A DNA stretch of 64,000 nucleotides from Chryseobacterium sp. GVT01B (GTDB lineage Bacteria > Bacteroidota > Bacteroidia > Flavobacteriales > Weeksellaceae). Position numbers and translations under genes: made by a program. Location of the stretch: assembly GCF_019970045.1 (NCBI RefSeq), contig NZ_JAHXYI010000005.1, positions 1-64,000 of the forward strand, given 5' to 3'. Shown here in pieces: positions 9,105-17,315 of this stretch. The notes under the pieces are model-generated. The model saw only the letters and a program-made list of their open reading frames with translations. It was not told where the DNA came from and ran no database searches. Positions within the stretch are counted from its first letter, which is position 1, and every line of letters starts with the position of its first letter.

Positions 9105-10394
9105 TTACTCTGAGATACAGCGTACAGAAAAACCATAAGGACGACTAAGTGAATAGTTGGCAGGAGCAATATCCTTAAAGAATGACATAAAATAGGCATC
9201 TGTGTTAAGTACTTCATTCTCTGTGCTGCTCCAGTAATTTCCATTATTAGCACGATAACCCAATGCTCCCGTAGCATAGAAACGATTTCCGCCGCCAGGG
9301 AAAGTAATCGTATTTCCGTTATTCTTAAATACCTTGGCAACACTGAAATTGGAAGCACCATCAGTAGCGCTTAAGGCCCATGTTCCTATATTGGTTGTTG
9401 TACTGGCAGTAATAAATCCCTGCCATTCCGCTCTTGTAGGAACCCTGTATCCGCTAGGACAGGGATCATTCAGGGTATTTTTTTGAGGTATCGACTCACT
9501 GCCTTTATTCCAGGATTTGTTAGCAGCATTGGTCGTGTTGTAACCTGAAATGGCAGAAGAGGAAGTATAAGCTGTTGCTACAGGGTCTTTCCTGCCCCAT
9601 TGAAAATAATCACCTATAATAGACTGACCAGGAATATCGGGATTTTCTGATGTATCAGCTCCTACATTATGCGCTTTCATTCTACGGATCTTTCCGTCAA
9701 TAATCACCTCAATATCATCAGCAAAAGAGCTGCCTGCCTTCACAGTACGGCTAAAGCTGCAGGTCTGTCCGCCTAGACTAATATTAAAAGTAGCCGTCCC
9801 TGATGCTGCAGGAGTTCCCGTAATACTAAAATTAAGGGTACCGCTTCCGTTTTGAAATGAATCTGCAGTAAGTATGGCAGTAAGTCCTGTCACTCCGATG
9901 GAAGGTAAACTCAAACTGCTATACGAACCTCCATTACCTCCATTATAAGGTATCTGGGTTGTAACTCCTGAAGCAGGAGTTCCGGAAGTCAAAACTCCTG
10001 AATGGACTGAAGATGAACACAGCAACTGTGTGATTTGACCTATATTGGTATTGCTGCTCGACACAATTTTCACCCAACGGTTAATTCCTGCATCAAAAAA
10101 ATAAAACCCACGTGAATCTACTTTTTCAACCTGTCCAGTACGTTTTGATAAATCTGCTTCTTTAGTTACAAAAATCAATGTAGCATCCTGATCCGATCCA
10201 TATACTCCAGCGTTATCGGCCAATTTAAGGGCATTCCCTGTTTCACGTGGAATCATTAAGCCTTCTGCGTGACTCCCATCTATTGTTTTTTCTGTTACAT
10301 CTAAAGTAGATCTGGGAACTTTATTGTTAATTCCCACCTGTCCATAAGACAAAACACTCATCAAACAAATCGATAATAAATATGTTTTCCTCAT
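9105..10394 (-). CDS. FISUMP-domain surface protein, paralog 2
   Basis: 429 aa. Signal peptide (MRKTYLLSICLMSVLSYGQ), then a VGINNKVPRSTLDVTEKT segment of the kind that opens many secreted Bacteroidetes fibre or lectin-like proteins. The RTGQVEKVDSRGFYFFDAG block, beta-rich middle domain and C-terminal FISUMP domain (DPCPSGYRVPTRAEWQGF, NNGNYWSSTE, terminal SVRCISE) follow in the same order as in the other paralogs. Differences among paralogs concentrate around the loop before YWSSTE and between it and the terminal VRCISE. It has its own module-type promoter at 10540-10595 (leader about 140 nt) and its own terminator. Probably cell-surface or outer-membrane associated; ligand unknown. Confidence 0.85.
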   Translation of the reverse strand: MRKTYLLSICLMSVLSYGQVGINNKVPRSTLDVTEKTIDGSHAEGLMIPRETGNALKLADNAGVYGSDQDATLIFVTKEADLSKRTGQVEKVDSRGFYFFDAGINRWVKIVSSSNTNIGQITQLLCSSSVHSGVLTSGTPASGVTTQIPYNGGNGGSYSSLSLPSIGVTGLTAILTADSFQNGSGTLNFSITGTPAASGTATFNISLGGQTCSFSRTVKAGSSFADDIEVIIDGKIRRMKAHNVGADTSENPDIPGQSIIGDYFQWGRKDPVATAYTSSSAISGYNTTNAANKSWNKGSESIPQKNTLNDPCPSGYRVPTRAEWQGFITASTTTNIGTWALSATDGASNFSVAKVFKNNGNTITFPGGGNRFYATGALGYRANNGNYWSSTENEVLNTDAYFMSFFKDIAPANYSLSRPYGFSVRCISE

Positions 10395-10539
10395 TTACCT
10401 AAATATTTTAATTTTTTTAATTTAATTTCCGAAAAGGTCCTATAATTTCAAAATATGTCATTTTGAAGTCATTTTTAGATTTTACAGCATCCATGTTTCT
10501 GCTTCATTACGATTGAAATTTCAAGCTGAAGGATGGCTA

Positions 10540-10595
10540 CAAATTTAAAATACCACACTAATAAAGGGATTGGAGATCATGTAGTTTTATATCGC
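10540..10595 (-). promoter_or_regulatory. Shared promoter module upstream of FISUMP paralog 2
   Basis: Minus strand: proximal element GCGATATAAAACTAC (10595-10581) and -7 box TAAATTTG (10547-10540), again 34 nt apart. A 9/15 match to the element lies 22 bp upstream (10617-10603). The 14-nt run ATATAAAACTACA plus one is nearly identical to that before the NRPS gene. Confidence 0.6.
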
Positions 10596-10674
10596 ATGGC
10601 TTGTATGATAATTACGACAACTTGTAGTAGGAGTATAATAATTGTAAAAGGCCATTAAACCTGGAATTTAAAAA

Positions 10675-10732
10675 ATGATACAAATTATATCTAATAACTT
10701 GTAATAAATGATACAAAATTTATCTAATTTTG
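10675..10732 (+). promoter_or_regulatory. Promoter and twin operator of the translesion polymerase cassette
   Basis: Two 21-bp direct repeats (10675-10695 and 10708-10728) match at 19 of 21 positions and start 33 bp apart. Each contains the dyad GATA-N7-TATC. The second overlaps a -7 box TAATTTTG (10725-10732). The ATG follows only 4 nt after the box, so the mRNA is probably leaderless. Placement over the promoter suggests repressor operators, plausibly for a DNA-damage repressor. The repressor identity is inference. Confidence 0.55.
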
Positions 10733-10736
10733 CAAT

Positions 10737-11879
10737 ATGGAAAGGGCAATTGTACATATGGATCTGGATACGTTCTTTGTTTCCTGTGAAAGGCTGAAAA
10801 ATTCCGAACTGGAGAAAAAGCCTGTGATCATCGGAGGTGGAGACCGCGGTGTAGTAGCCTCCTGCTCTTATGAAACCCGTTTTTTCGGAGTTAGAAGTGC
10901 TATGCCCATTAAAATGGCTTTACGGCTTTGCCCCGAAGCAATAGTAATTAAAGGAGATATGGAAATGTATTCCAATATGTCTCATATGGTAACGGAAATT
11001 ATACAGGAAAAAGTACCTGTTCTGGAAAAGGCAAGCATTGATGAATTTTATCTTGATCTCTCTGGAATGGATAAATTTTTCGGATGCTATCAGTGGACAG
11101 TTGACATAGCTGAAACTATACGGAAAAATACTGGGCTGCCCATAAGCTTTGCTTTGTCTACCAATAAAACTGTATCCAAAATTGGGACAGGAGAATCCAA
11201 ACCATCCGGAAGATTCGAAGTAAAGCAACCTGATATTCGGCCATTTCTGAATCCGCTATCAGTTAAAAAAATTCCAATGGTGGGAGATGTTACCTTTCAG
11301 TTGCTTTCAAGGTTGGGCATAAGAACAATTCAAACCCTTTCTGAAATGCCCGCTGAAGTACTACAGCAATTGATTGGCAAAAATGGGAATGAGCTCTGGA
11401 AAAAAGCACATGGAATTGATGAAACTCCTGTTATTTCTTACTCAGAACGAAAGTCCATCTCTACAGAAGATACTTTTGCACAGGACACTATAGATATTCA
11501 AGGCATCAAAAGTATTTTGTCCGGAATGGTTGAAAAGCTTTGCTATCAGCTCAGAGCAGAAAAATGGCTGGTATCAGTAGTGGTTGTAAAACTCCGGTAC
11601 TCCAATTTTGATACAGAAACCAAACAATGCAGGATTCCTTACACCTCGGCTGACCACACACTGCTCAAGTATGTTTTAGAACTATTCAAAAAAGTGTATA
11701 CCAGACGTATGAGAATAAGGCTGGTCGGAGTCAAATTTACAGGACTGGTTCACGGATGTCATCAAATGGATCTTTTTGAAGATACAGAAGAACTGATCTC
11801 ACTGTATCAGACGATGGATAAGATCAAAGATAGGTTTGGGGCCTCAAGTGTTGGAAGAGCTTCCGGTTTATTAAAATAA
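10737..11879 (+). CDS. dinB: Y-family DNA polymerase (DinB/Pol IV type)
   Basis: 380 aa, near usual Pol IV length. Catalytic acids are present: Asp9 in HMDLDTFF and the SIDEFYLDL motif (Asp102-Glu103), with Phe at the steric-gate region, so this is an active-type enzyme rather than an ImuB-like inactive one. The palm, fingers and little-finger order is intact; the C-terminus ends in SSVGRASGLLK and I see no beta-clamp motif with certainty. It should carry out translesion synthesis past damaged bases. It lies 7 bp upstream of a DnaE-type polymerase on the same strand, a translesion cassette arrangement analogous to imuB-dnaE2. It is preceded by a probably leaderless promoter overlapped by twin GATA-N7-TATC repeats. 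Confidence 0.9.
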   Translation: MERAIVHMDLDTFFVSCERLKNSELEKKPVIIGGGDRGVVASCSYETRFFGVRSAMPIKMALRLCPEAIVIKGDMEMYSNMSHMVTEIIQEKVPVLEKASIDEFYLDLSGMDKFFGCYQWTVDIAETIRKNTGLPISFALSTNKTVSKIGTGESKPSGRFEVKQPDIRPFLNPLSVKKIPMVGDVTFQLLSRLGIRTIQTLSEMPAEVLQQLIGKNGNELWKKAHGIDETPVISYSERKSISTEDTFAQDTIDIQGIKSILSGMVEKLCYQLRAEKWLVSVVVVKLRYSNFDTETKQCRIPYTSADHTLLKYVLELFKKVYTRRMRIRLVGVKFTGLVHGCHQMDLFEDTEELISLYQTMDKIKDRFGASSVGRASGLLK

Positions 11880-11886
11880 TTACAAT

Positions 11887-14800
11887 ATGTTTCTGAACTG
11901 CCATTCCTATCATAGTCTACGTTACGGTACCATTTCTATTCAAGATTTGGTAAAGCAGGCTGTCAACTTTAATATAAAAACCCTGGCTCTTACTGATATC
12001 AATACCATTACAGGAATTTATGATTTCTACAAACTCTGCCAGGATCATCATATCAAACCGATCGTTGGAGTTGAAATACGGGTTCAGGATGAACTGTACT
12101 ATATCTGTCTGACCAAAAATCAACAGAGTATTGGAGAAATCAACAGACTTTTAACGGCTTATAACTGTGATGGCACTGAAATCCCCAAAATAAATCCTGT
12201 TTTTAAAGATACTATTGTCATATATCCATTGGAGAATATTCCTGAAAAGTTATCTAATCATGAATTTATAGGCATCAGACAAGATCAGTTAAACTTTTTG
12301 ATTCAGCCGGAATTGAAACTGCTGATCCATAAAATGGTTATACTACATCCGGTTACCTTTACCACACCTGAAGAATATGAGCTCCATAAAATATTAAGAG
12401 CAATTGATCACAATACATTAATCAGCAAACTTACAGAGCATGATTACTGTAAAGCCCATGAAATGTTTGCCTGCAAAAAAAAACTTCTGGCTCAATTTCA
12501 ACATGAACCTCAAATCATTGAGAATACAAAATACATTGTCAATGCCTGCAGTTTTGATTTTGATTTTTCAACGCCTAAAAACAAAAAGTATTTCACAGAA
12601 AGCAAAGAAAATGATTTTAAACTTTTAAAAAAGTTAGCTTATCAGGGACTTTCAAAAAGATATTCCAATAATAACTTACAGGCAAAAGCAAGAGTAGATA
12701 AAGAATTGGGAGTTATTGATCAGCTTAATTTCTGTGCCTATTTTCTGATTACCTGGGATATCATCCAATACAGCAATCGTATGGGATTTATGCACGTAGG
12801 AAGAGGAAGCGGTGCCAATTCCATTGTCAGCTATTGCATTGGAATAACTGATATATGTCCTCTGGAACTGGATCTGTATTTTGAGAGATTTTTAAACCTC
12901 AACCGTAAAACCCCTCCTGATTTTGATGTTGACTGGAGTTGGCATACCAGAGATATTATTCTGGAATATATTTTTAACAAATATGGTAAAGACCATGTTG
13001 CTTTCTGTGGGACCAATGTCGAATTCAAATACCGATCTATTTTCCGGGAAATAGGAAAAGTATTCGGACTTCCAAAAGATGAGTTGGATACACTGGCAAC
13101 AAAACCAGTACAAGAACATGATAATAACTCAATATCCAAACAGGTTCATTACTATGGAAAACTTTTAGAAAAGTTTCCTAACCAGAGAAGCATGCATTCC
13201 TGTGGAATTCTGATCTCAGAAGAGCCCATTACCAATTATTCCGCTTTGGAAATGCCCCCCAAAGGCTTTCCGATTGTTCAGTTTGATATGTATACTGCTG
13301 AGGATATTGGGCTGGAAAAATTTGACATTCTCTCACAGAGAGGTTTAGGTACTATCAATGACACTGTAAAGCTGGTTAAAGAAAAAAGAGGAATTGATAT
13401 AGACATCCAGGAGACTTCTATATCAAAAGATGAAGCCAGATGCAATGAATATTTAAGTTCAGGAAAAACCATCGGCTGCTTTTATATTGAGTCCCCTGCC
13501 ATGCGGGGATTACTGAGAAGACTGAAGTGTGACAATTACAAAGTGTTGGTTGCTGCCTCATCCATTATCCGGCCCGGAGTGGCCCAAAGCGGAATGATGC
13601 GGGAATATATTTTCAGACATAACAATCCTACAAAATTTGAGTACTTTCATGAGGTTTTTGAAAAAGAATTAGGAGAAACTTATGGCATTATGGTATATCA
13701 GGAGGATGTTATTAAAATTGCGCTTCACTTCGGTGGGTTATCAGCTCCTGATGGTGATGTGCTAAGGAGGGCGATGAGTGGTAAGGGCCGGTCTTTATCT
13801 GCCTTACAGAGGGTAAAAGATAATTTCTTTGAATCCTGTAAAAAACTAGGGCATTCTGAGCAGTTATCTATGGAGGTATACCGGCAGATCGAATCTTTTG
13901 CAGGATATTCCTTTTGCAAAGCTCACTCCGCATCCTATGCCGTGGAAAGCTATCAGAGTTTATATCTAAAGGTTTACTACCCTATTGAATTTATGGTTTC
14001 CGCTATCAATAATGGTGGCGGGTTCTACAGAACTGAAGTATATATTCATGAAGCCCGGATGTCAGGAGCTTCTATTCATAATCCATGTGTCAATTTAAGT
14101 GAATACCAGACAACGGTTTATAGCACTGATGTTTATTTAGGGCTGATGCATATTGAACGATTGGAAACATCATTAGCACAGCTGATTCCTGAAGAAAGAA
14201 ATCAAAATGGAAATTATACCTCCCTGGAAAACTTTGTAAAGAGGATTCCTATTGGTATAGAAGCACTGCAAATTCTAATCTTTATTGGAGCATTCAGTTT
14301 TACTAGCAAACAGAAACATGAACTGCTGATTGAATCAAGATTTCTTTTGGGAAATAATAAGATTACCTTCAGGCATCCAACTTTACTTAATGAACCTCAG
14401 AAAGATTATCAGCTTCCGAAAATTGAAAGAAACCCATTTGAAGATGCATTTGATGAAATAGAAATATTAGGTTTTCCCATTTCATTCAGCCCTTTTGATT
14501 TGTTACAAATCAGATACAGAGGTAATGTAATGGCTAAAGACCTTACCCAATATCATAAAAAACAGGTTAAAATGCTTGCTTATCTTATTTCAAGAAAGCA
14601 TGTCCCCACCAAAAAAGGGACGATGTACTTTGGTACCTGGATTGATGCGGAAGGAGAATACTTTGATACCGCTCATTTTCCCAGCTGTCTTGAAGAATAT
14701 CCTTTTCAGGGAGGGGGCTGCTATCTCTTATTAGGAACGGTAGAAGTAGATTTTCACTTTCCTACTGTTACTATTCATAAAATGGCCAAAATGCCTTTTA

Positions 14801-14940
14801 TTCCAGATCCCAGATATTCCATGGATAAAGAAAAATCATTGGAAGCCCAGCATAATCTACATGAAGATATTAGTATGACATGGCGAAGGCCTTATCCTCA
14901 GGAGCATGAAATAAGATTGCCAAGACAAAAAATGCAATAA
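11887..14940 (+). CDS. dnaE2: DNA polymerase III alpha-type polymerase (DnaE/DnaE2-like, likely error-prone)
   Basis: 1017 aa, shorter than replicative DnaE (about 1160). An N-terminal PHP domain opens with LNCHSYHSLRYG, in which the first metal His of the usual LHxHS motif is Asn. The polymerase core includes VGRGSGANSIVSY (304-316) and the catalytic PDFDVDW (344-350; canonical PDxDxDF). A GIMVYQEDV segment, a helix-hairpin-helix region and a C-terminal OB-like part (about 850-960) follow. The short tail lacks an obvious tau-binding domain. With a Y-family polymerase immediately upstream it most likely forms a damage-tolerance unit; the gene symbol reflects this context. Alternatively it is a second DnaE1-like enzyme of a mobile island. 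Confidence 0.88.
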   Translation: MFLNCHSYHSLRYGTISIQDLVKQAVNFNIKTLALTDINTITGIYDFYKLCQDHHIKPIVGVEIRVQDELYYICLTKNQQSIGEINRLLTAYNCDGTEIPKINPVFKDTIVIYPLENIPEKLSNHEFIGIRQDQLNFLIQPELKLLIHKMVILHPVTFTTPEEYELHKILRAIDHNTLISKLTEHDYCKAHEMFACKKKLLAQFQHEPQIIENTKYIVNACSFDFDFSTPKNKKYFTESKENDFKLLKKLAYQGLSKRYSNNNLQAKARVDKELGVIDQLNFCAYFLITWDIIQYSNRMGFMHVGRGSGANSIVSYCIGITDICPLELDLYFERFLNLNRKTPPDFDVDWSWHTRDIILEYIFNKYGKDHVAFCGTNVEFKYRSIFREIGKVFGLPKDELDTLATKPVQEHDNNSISKQVHYYGKLLEKFPNQRSMHSCGILISEEPITNYSALEMPPKGFPIVQFDMYTAEDIGLEKFDILSQRGLGTINDTVKLVKEKRGIDIDIQETSISKDEARCNEYLSSGKTIGCFYIESPAMRGLLRRLKCDNYKVLVAASSIIRPGVAQSGMMREYIFRHNNPTKFEYFHEVFEKELGETYGIMVYQEDVIKIALHFGGLSAPDGDVLRRAMSGKGRSLSALQRVKDNFFESCKKLGHSEQLSMEVYRQIESFAGYSFCKAHSASYAVESYQSLYLKVYYPIEFMVSAINNGGGFYRTEVYIHEARMSGASIHNPCVNLSEYQTTVYSTDVYLGLMHIERLETSLAQLIPEERNQNGNYTSLENFVKRIPIGIEALQILIFIGAFSFTSKQKHELLIESRFLLGNNKITFRHPTLLNEPQKDYQLPKIERNPFEDAFDEIEILGFPISFSPFDLLQIRYRGNVMAKDLTQYHKKQVKMLAYLISRKHVPTKKGTMYFGTWIDAEGEYFDTAHFPSCLEEYPFQGGGCYLLLGTVEVDFHFPTVTIHKMAKMPFIPDPRYSMDKEKSLEAQHNLHEDISMTWRRPYPQEHEIRLPRQKMQ

Positions 14941-15359
14941 TAGGATTTTGGTACTGGATTAACCGAAGAAAATTTTATAAGCGTAATGCTGCTGGGTTAG
15001 AAGCATTCTCAATTATGAGAAAGCTACTCTTATCAACTTTATGGAGCGAATCATAAAATTAATAGCATTTGTATTAATCTTTTTCAGATTATTTCTTTTA
15101 TTGGGTTACTACATAAAATAAAGAGAAAAGAAAATGAGATCTTTACTTTGACATTGCAAAAAGCTAAATTGCTTATTATATAGAAAAAATGGAAGATATC
15201 TGTTATTTTTTTGAGTACAAACATGCTCTTTTTCACTTTACTCAAACATTGATTCTCAGATGAGTGCAATTACTGTACTTTATCCTATTAACAACCTGAC
15301 TTGATCACTCTTAGCAATTAAATTAAGAGTTTATTTATCAAAAATATTAAATAAGTCAG
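14941..15359. other. Intergenic region, 419 bp
   Basis: Between convergent dnaE2 and the DUF937 gene. No credible ORF and no clear terminator hairpin seen. Confidence 0.5.
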
Positions 15360-16016
15360 TTATTTACCTCCAAATATATTACCCAGGAAGCCGCCTAAAC
15401 CACTACCGCCTTGCTGCCCGTTTCCACTTCCACCACCCAACACACTTCCCAGTATATCAGTTAAGGGATTTCCCGAGGATTGGGTGCTACCTCCCATAAC
15501 ATTTCTAAGAATATCATTGATAGGATGAGATTCTTGATCCTGAGCCTGATTTGATGCATTTCCAAGGATTCCTCCTAACAGATCTCCGAGACCGCTTGCA
15601 CCTACATTATTTTGCTGTTTTTGCTGACCTATATACCCCATGACCACAGGAGCAAGCATTCCAAGGGCAGGACCTATCTTATCTGCTGAAATTCCTGTGT
15701 TTTGCGACAATTGGTTTTCAACATCACTTCTTTGTCTGCCAAAGATATGATCAAGAATAGATCCACCTTCAGCCTGTCTTGTTTCAGCCTGAGATGCATC
15801 ATTTAATATACTTCCAGTATGATCTTTGTCTAAAGCGTTGTTTAAAGCTTCTGCTTCTTTAGCATCCTTGGATTTATTTCTAAGATGAGAAATAATGAGA
15901 GGAGTTGCTACCGCTAACAAGGCAATCACTTGGTTTTTGCTGATTCCGAATTTATTTCCGGCTTGTTCAGCTACCTGATTGCCTGTGTTTCCTGTAATTA
16001 AATCAATTAAACTCAT
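15360..16016 (-). CDS. DUF937 (YidB-like) protein
   Basis: 218 aa without a signal peptide. The N-terminal 140 residues contain the DUF937 pattern: a helix-rich domain with QVAEQAGNKFGISKNQVIALLAVATPLIISHL and a second copy-like segment ISADKIGPALGMLAPVVMGYIGQQ. The C-terminus is a low-complexity Gly/Asn/Gln/Ser tail (from about 145) ending GNIFGGK. Function of the family is poorly defined; the protein is probably cytosolic. It stands alone on the minus strand with 1.3 kb of noncoding sequence upstream. Its Ala/Gly-rich composition differs from its neighbours but is normal for the family. Confidence 0.8.
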   Translation of the reverse strand: MSLIDLITGNTGNQVAEQAGNKFGISKNQVIALLAVATPLIISHLRNKSKDAKEAEALNNALDKDHTGSILNDASQAETRQAEGGSILDHIFGRQRSDVENQLSQNTGISADKIGPALGMLAPVVMGYIGQQKQQNNVGASGLGDLLGGILGNASNQAQDQESHPINDILRNVMGGSTQSSGNPLTDILGSVLGGGSGNGQQGGSGLGGFLGNIFGGK

Positions 16017-16442
16017 TGTATATCTATTTAGGTATTAGTATATTGAAATTATTAAAAATATGCTGTTCTTCAGGAGTGTCTTAACAGTTTATCTGTTAAC
16101 AGTTTGAGCCTGTATTGGGTGTAGTCACATTACTTTATTTACCTCCACTGTAACGTTTATCAGGAGTTCTATCCTTTTTTATTTAATAATCCCTATATTT
16201 TAGGTTTTTGATGCCTGAGCTATTAGCTCGGCATTTGGAGCAACAGTTACTTGTAAAAATATTATAATGTCTTAAAATCTATATTGACTTTGTTTCAATG
16301 AAAAGTTTAATTAAATTTTATGTCAACTAATGTGTATTTATCCAAATTTTCGCTATAGAATCCATACTTGTAATGAATTTGGCTGATCATTCACTAAAAA
16401 ATCTGAAAGCATTACAATGTTTCATAAGACCCAGATAGGAGT
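16017..16442. other. Intergenic region, 426 bp
   Basis: Upstream of the DUF937 gene and downstream of the decayed FISUMP relic. A hairpin ATGCC-GAGC/GCTC-GGCAT with one bulge lies at 16211-16234 without a T-tract. No coding sequence recognised. Confidence 0.5.
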
Positions 16443-16624
16443 TCATAGTATCACTTCTGTGTTGTGTTTCCTGTTCTTATTGGAATAGAAAGCATTCGGA
16501 AAAAGTTCCGTCATTTGTTTACCGGTTACATCGAGAGTAATTTCAGATTTCACACTATTCATTACGGCTTGCGCAAAAGTTAATGTACCAGTGAGGGAAA
16601 TTGGCAATAAATACATTTTTTCAT
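16443..16624 (-). pseudogene. Decayed N-terminal remnant of a FISUMP paralog
   Basis: The sequence opens ATGAAAAAATG where the paralog at 8357 has ATGAGAAAAATG, so a 1-nt loss shifts the frame after codon 3. Read from the second ATG (16616) it gives 57 codons beginning MYLLPISLTGTLTFAQ, clearly the paralog signal peptide, followed by EITLDVTGKQMTELF, which resembles STLDVTEKT of paralog 2. It then degenerates and stops at 16443. The rest of the gene is gone. Its promoter module (16699-16776) is still fully recognisable. Confidence 0.75.
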
Positions 16625-16698
16625 GAGTTACGTATTTTAAAATATAAATTGTGTTTTTTTGAAATTATCAATGTAAATTATTTATTAAAGATCATAAA

Positions 16699-16776
16699 CA
16701 AATATAACCACATTTCACTAAATACCTTATAAACAAAGCGTAGTATTAAATCTAACACATTGTGATTTTATTACTA
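16699..16776 (-). promoter_or_regulatory. Shared promoter module upstream of the decayed FISUMP copy
   Basis: Minus strand: distal TAGTAATAAAATCAC (16776-16762), proximal TAGATTTAATACTAC (16754-16740), 22 bp apart. -7 box TATATTTG (16706-16699) begins exactly 34 nt after the proximal element. The leader to the relic start would be about 75 nt. Confidence 0.65.
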
Positions 16777-17173
16777 CAATAAATATATTACAAAAGCTCA
16801 GTTAATAAAATCCAGCCTAAATTTTTAATTTACCTTTTGGTATGTCTTATCCTGAATTTACTTACAAGATTTAACATTAATTGTGCTAACAATAGATTCG
16901 CTACAAAATAAGAGTGAGGTTTATTTTATTTCTTACATACTTAAAGTTTCTTTTAGCTTGGGTGTCCAAAGTCTTTATTAAGCGAATACATTAAATAGAA
17001 TATATAGAGTTACTCGAACAATAAATATTCTCAAAAATTAGAAAATTCCCTTTATACAACTGAATACAATAATTTCAAAATATTAAGTATTTAAAAACAA
17101 AAACTACTTCTTTAAAGCTTCTGAGCGTTTATGATGGCAGCAAATGAATATTTATGATTCCACTACAACACGC
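16777..17173. other. Divergent intergenic region, about 400 bp
   Basis: Lies between the two oppositely oriented promoter modules (minus at 16699-16776, plus at 17174-17251). AT-rich; no ORF, hairpin or repeat that I can support. Confidence 0.5.
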
Positions 17174-17251
17174 TAGTGAAAATACGACACTTGTTTAGTG
17201 ATGATACTATAACAATCAGTTAAAGTACTGTCATTTAATAAATTAAATTTG
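17174..17251 (+). promoter_or_regulatory. Shared promoter module upstream of FISUMP paralog 3
   Basis: Distal TAGTGAAAATACGAC (17174-17188), proximal TAGTGATGATACTAT (17196-17210), 22 bp start to start, then -7 box TAAATTTG (17244-17251) starting 34 nt after the proximal element. The roughly 35-bp stretch covering both elements is nearly the same as at 2018-2052. Confidence 0.7.
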
Positions 17252-17315
17252 TAAGAGTCTGGATTTATTTTCTTTAAGCGGATTCTTGGTTAAAAATTAA
17301 CAAAAATTGTAACAG

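Noticed and set aside
15084..15269. 61-codon minus-strand ORF after dnaE2
   Set aside because: Phe/Ser/Ile-rich composition expected from AT-rich noncoding DNA; no start context.
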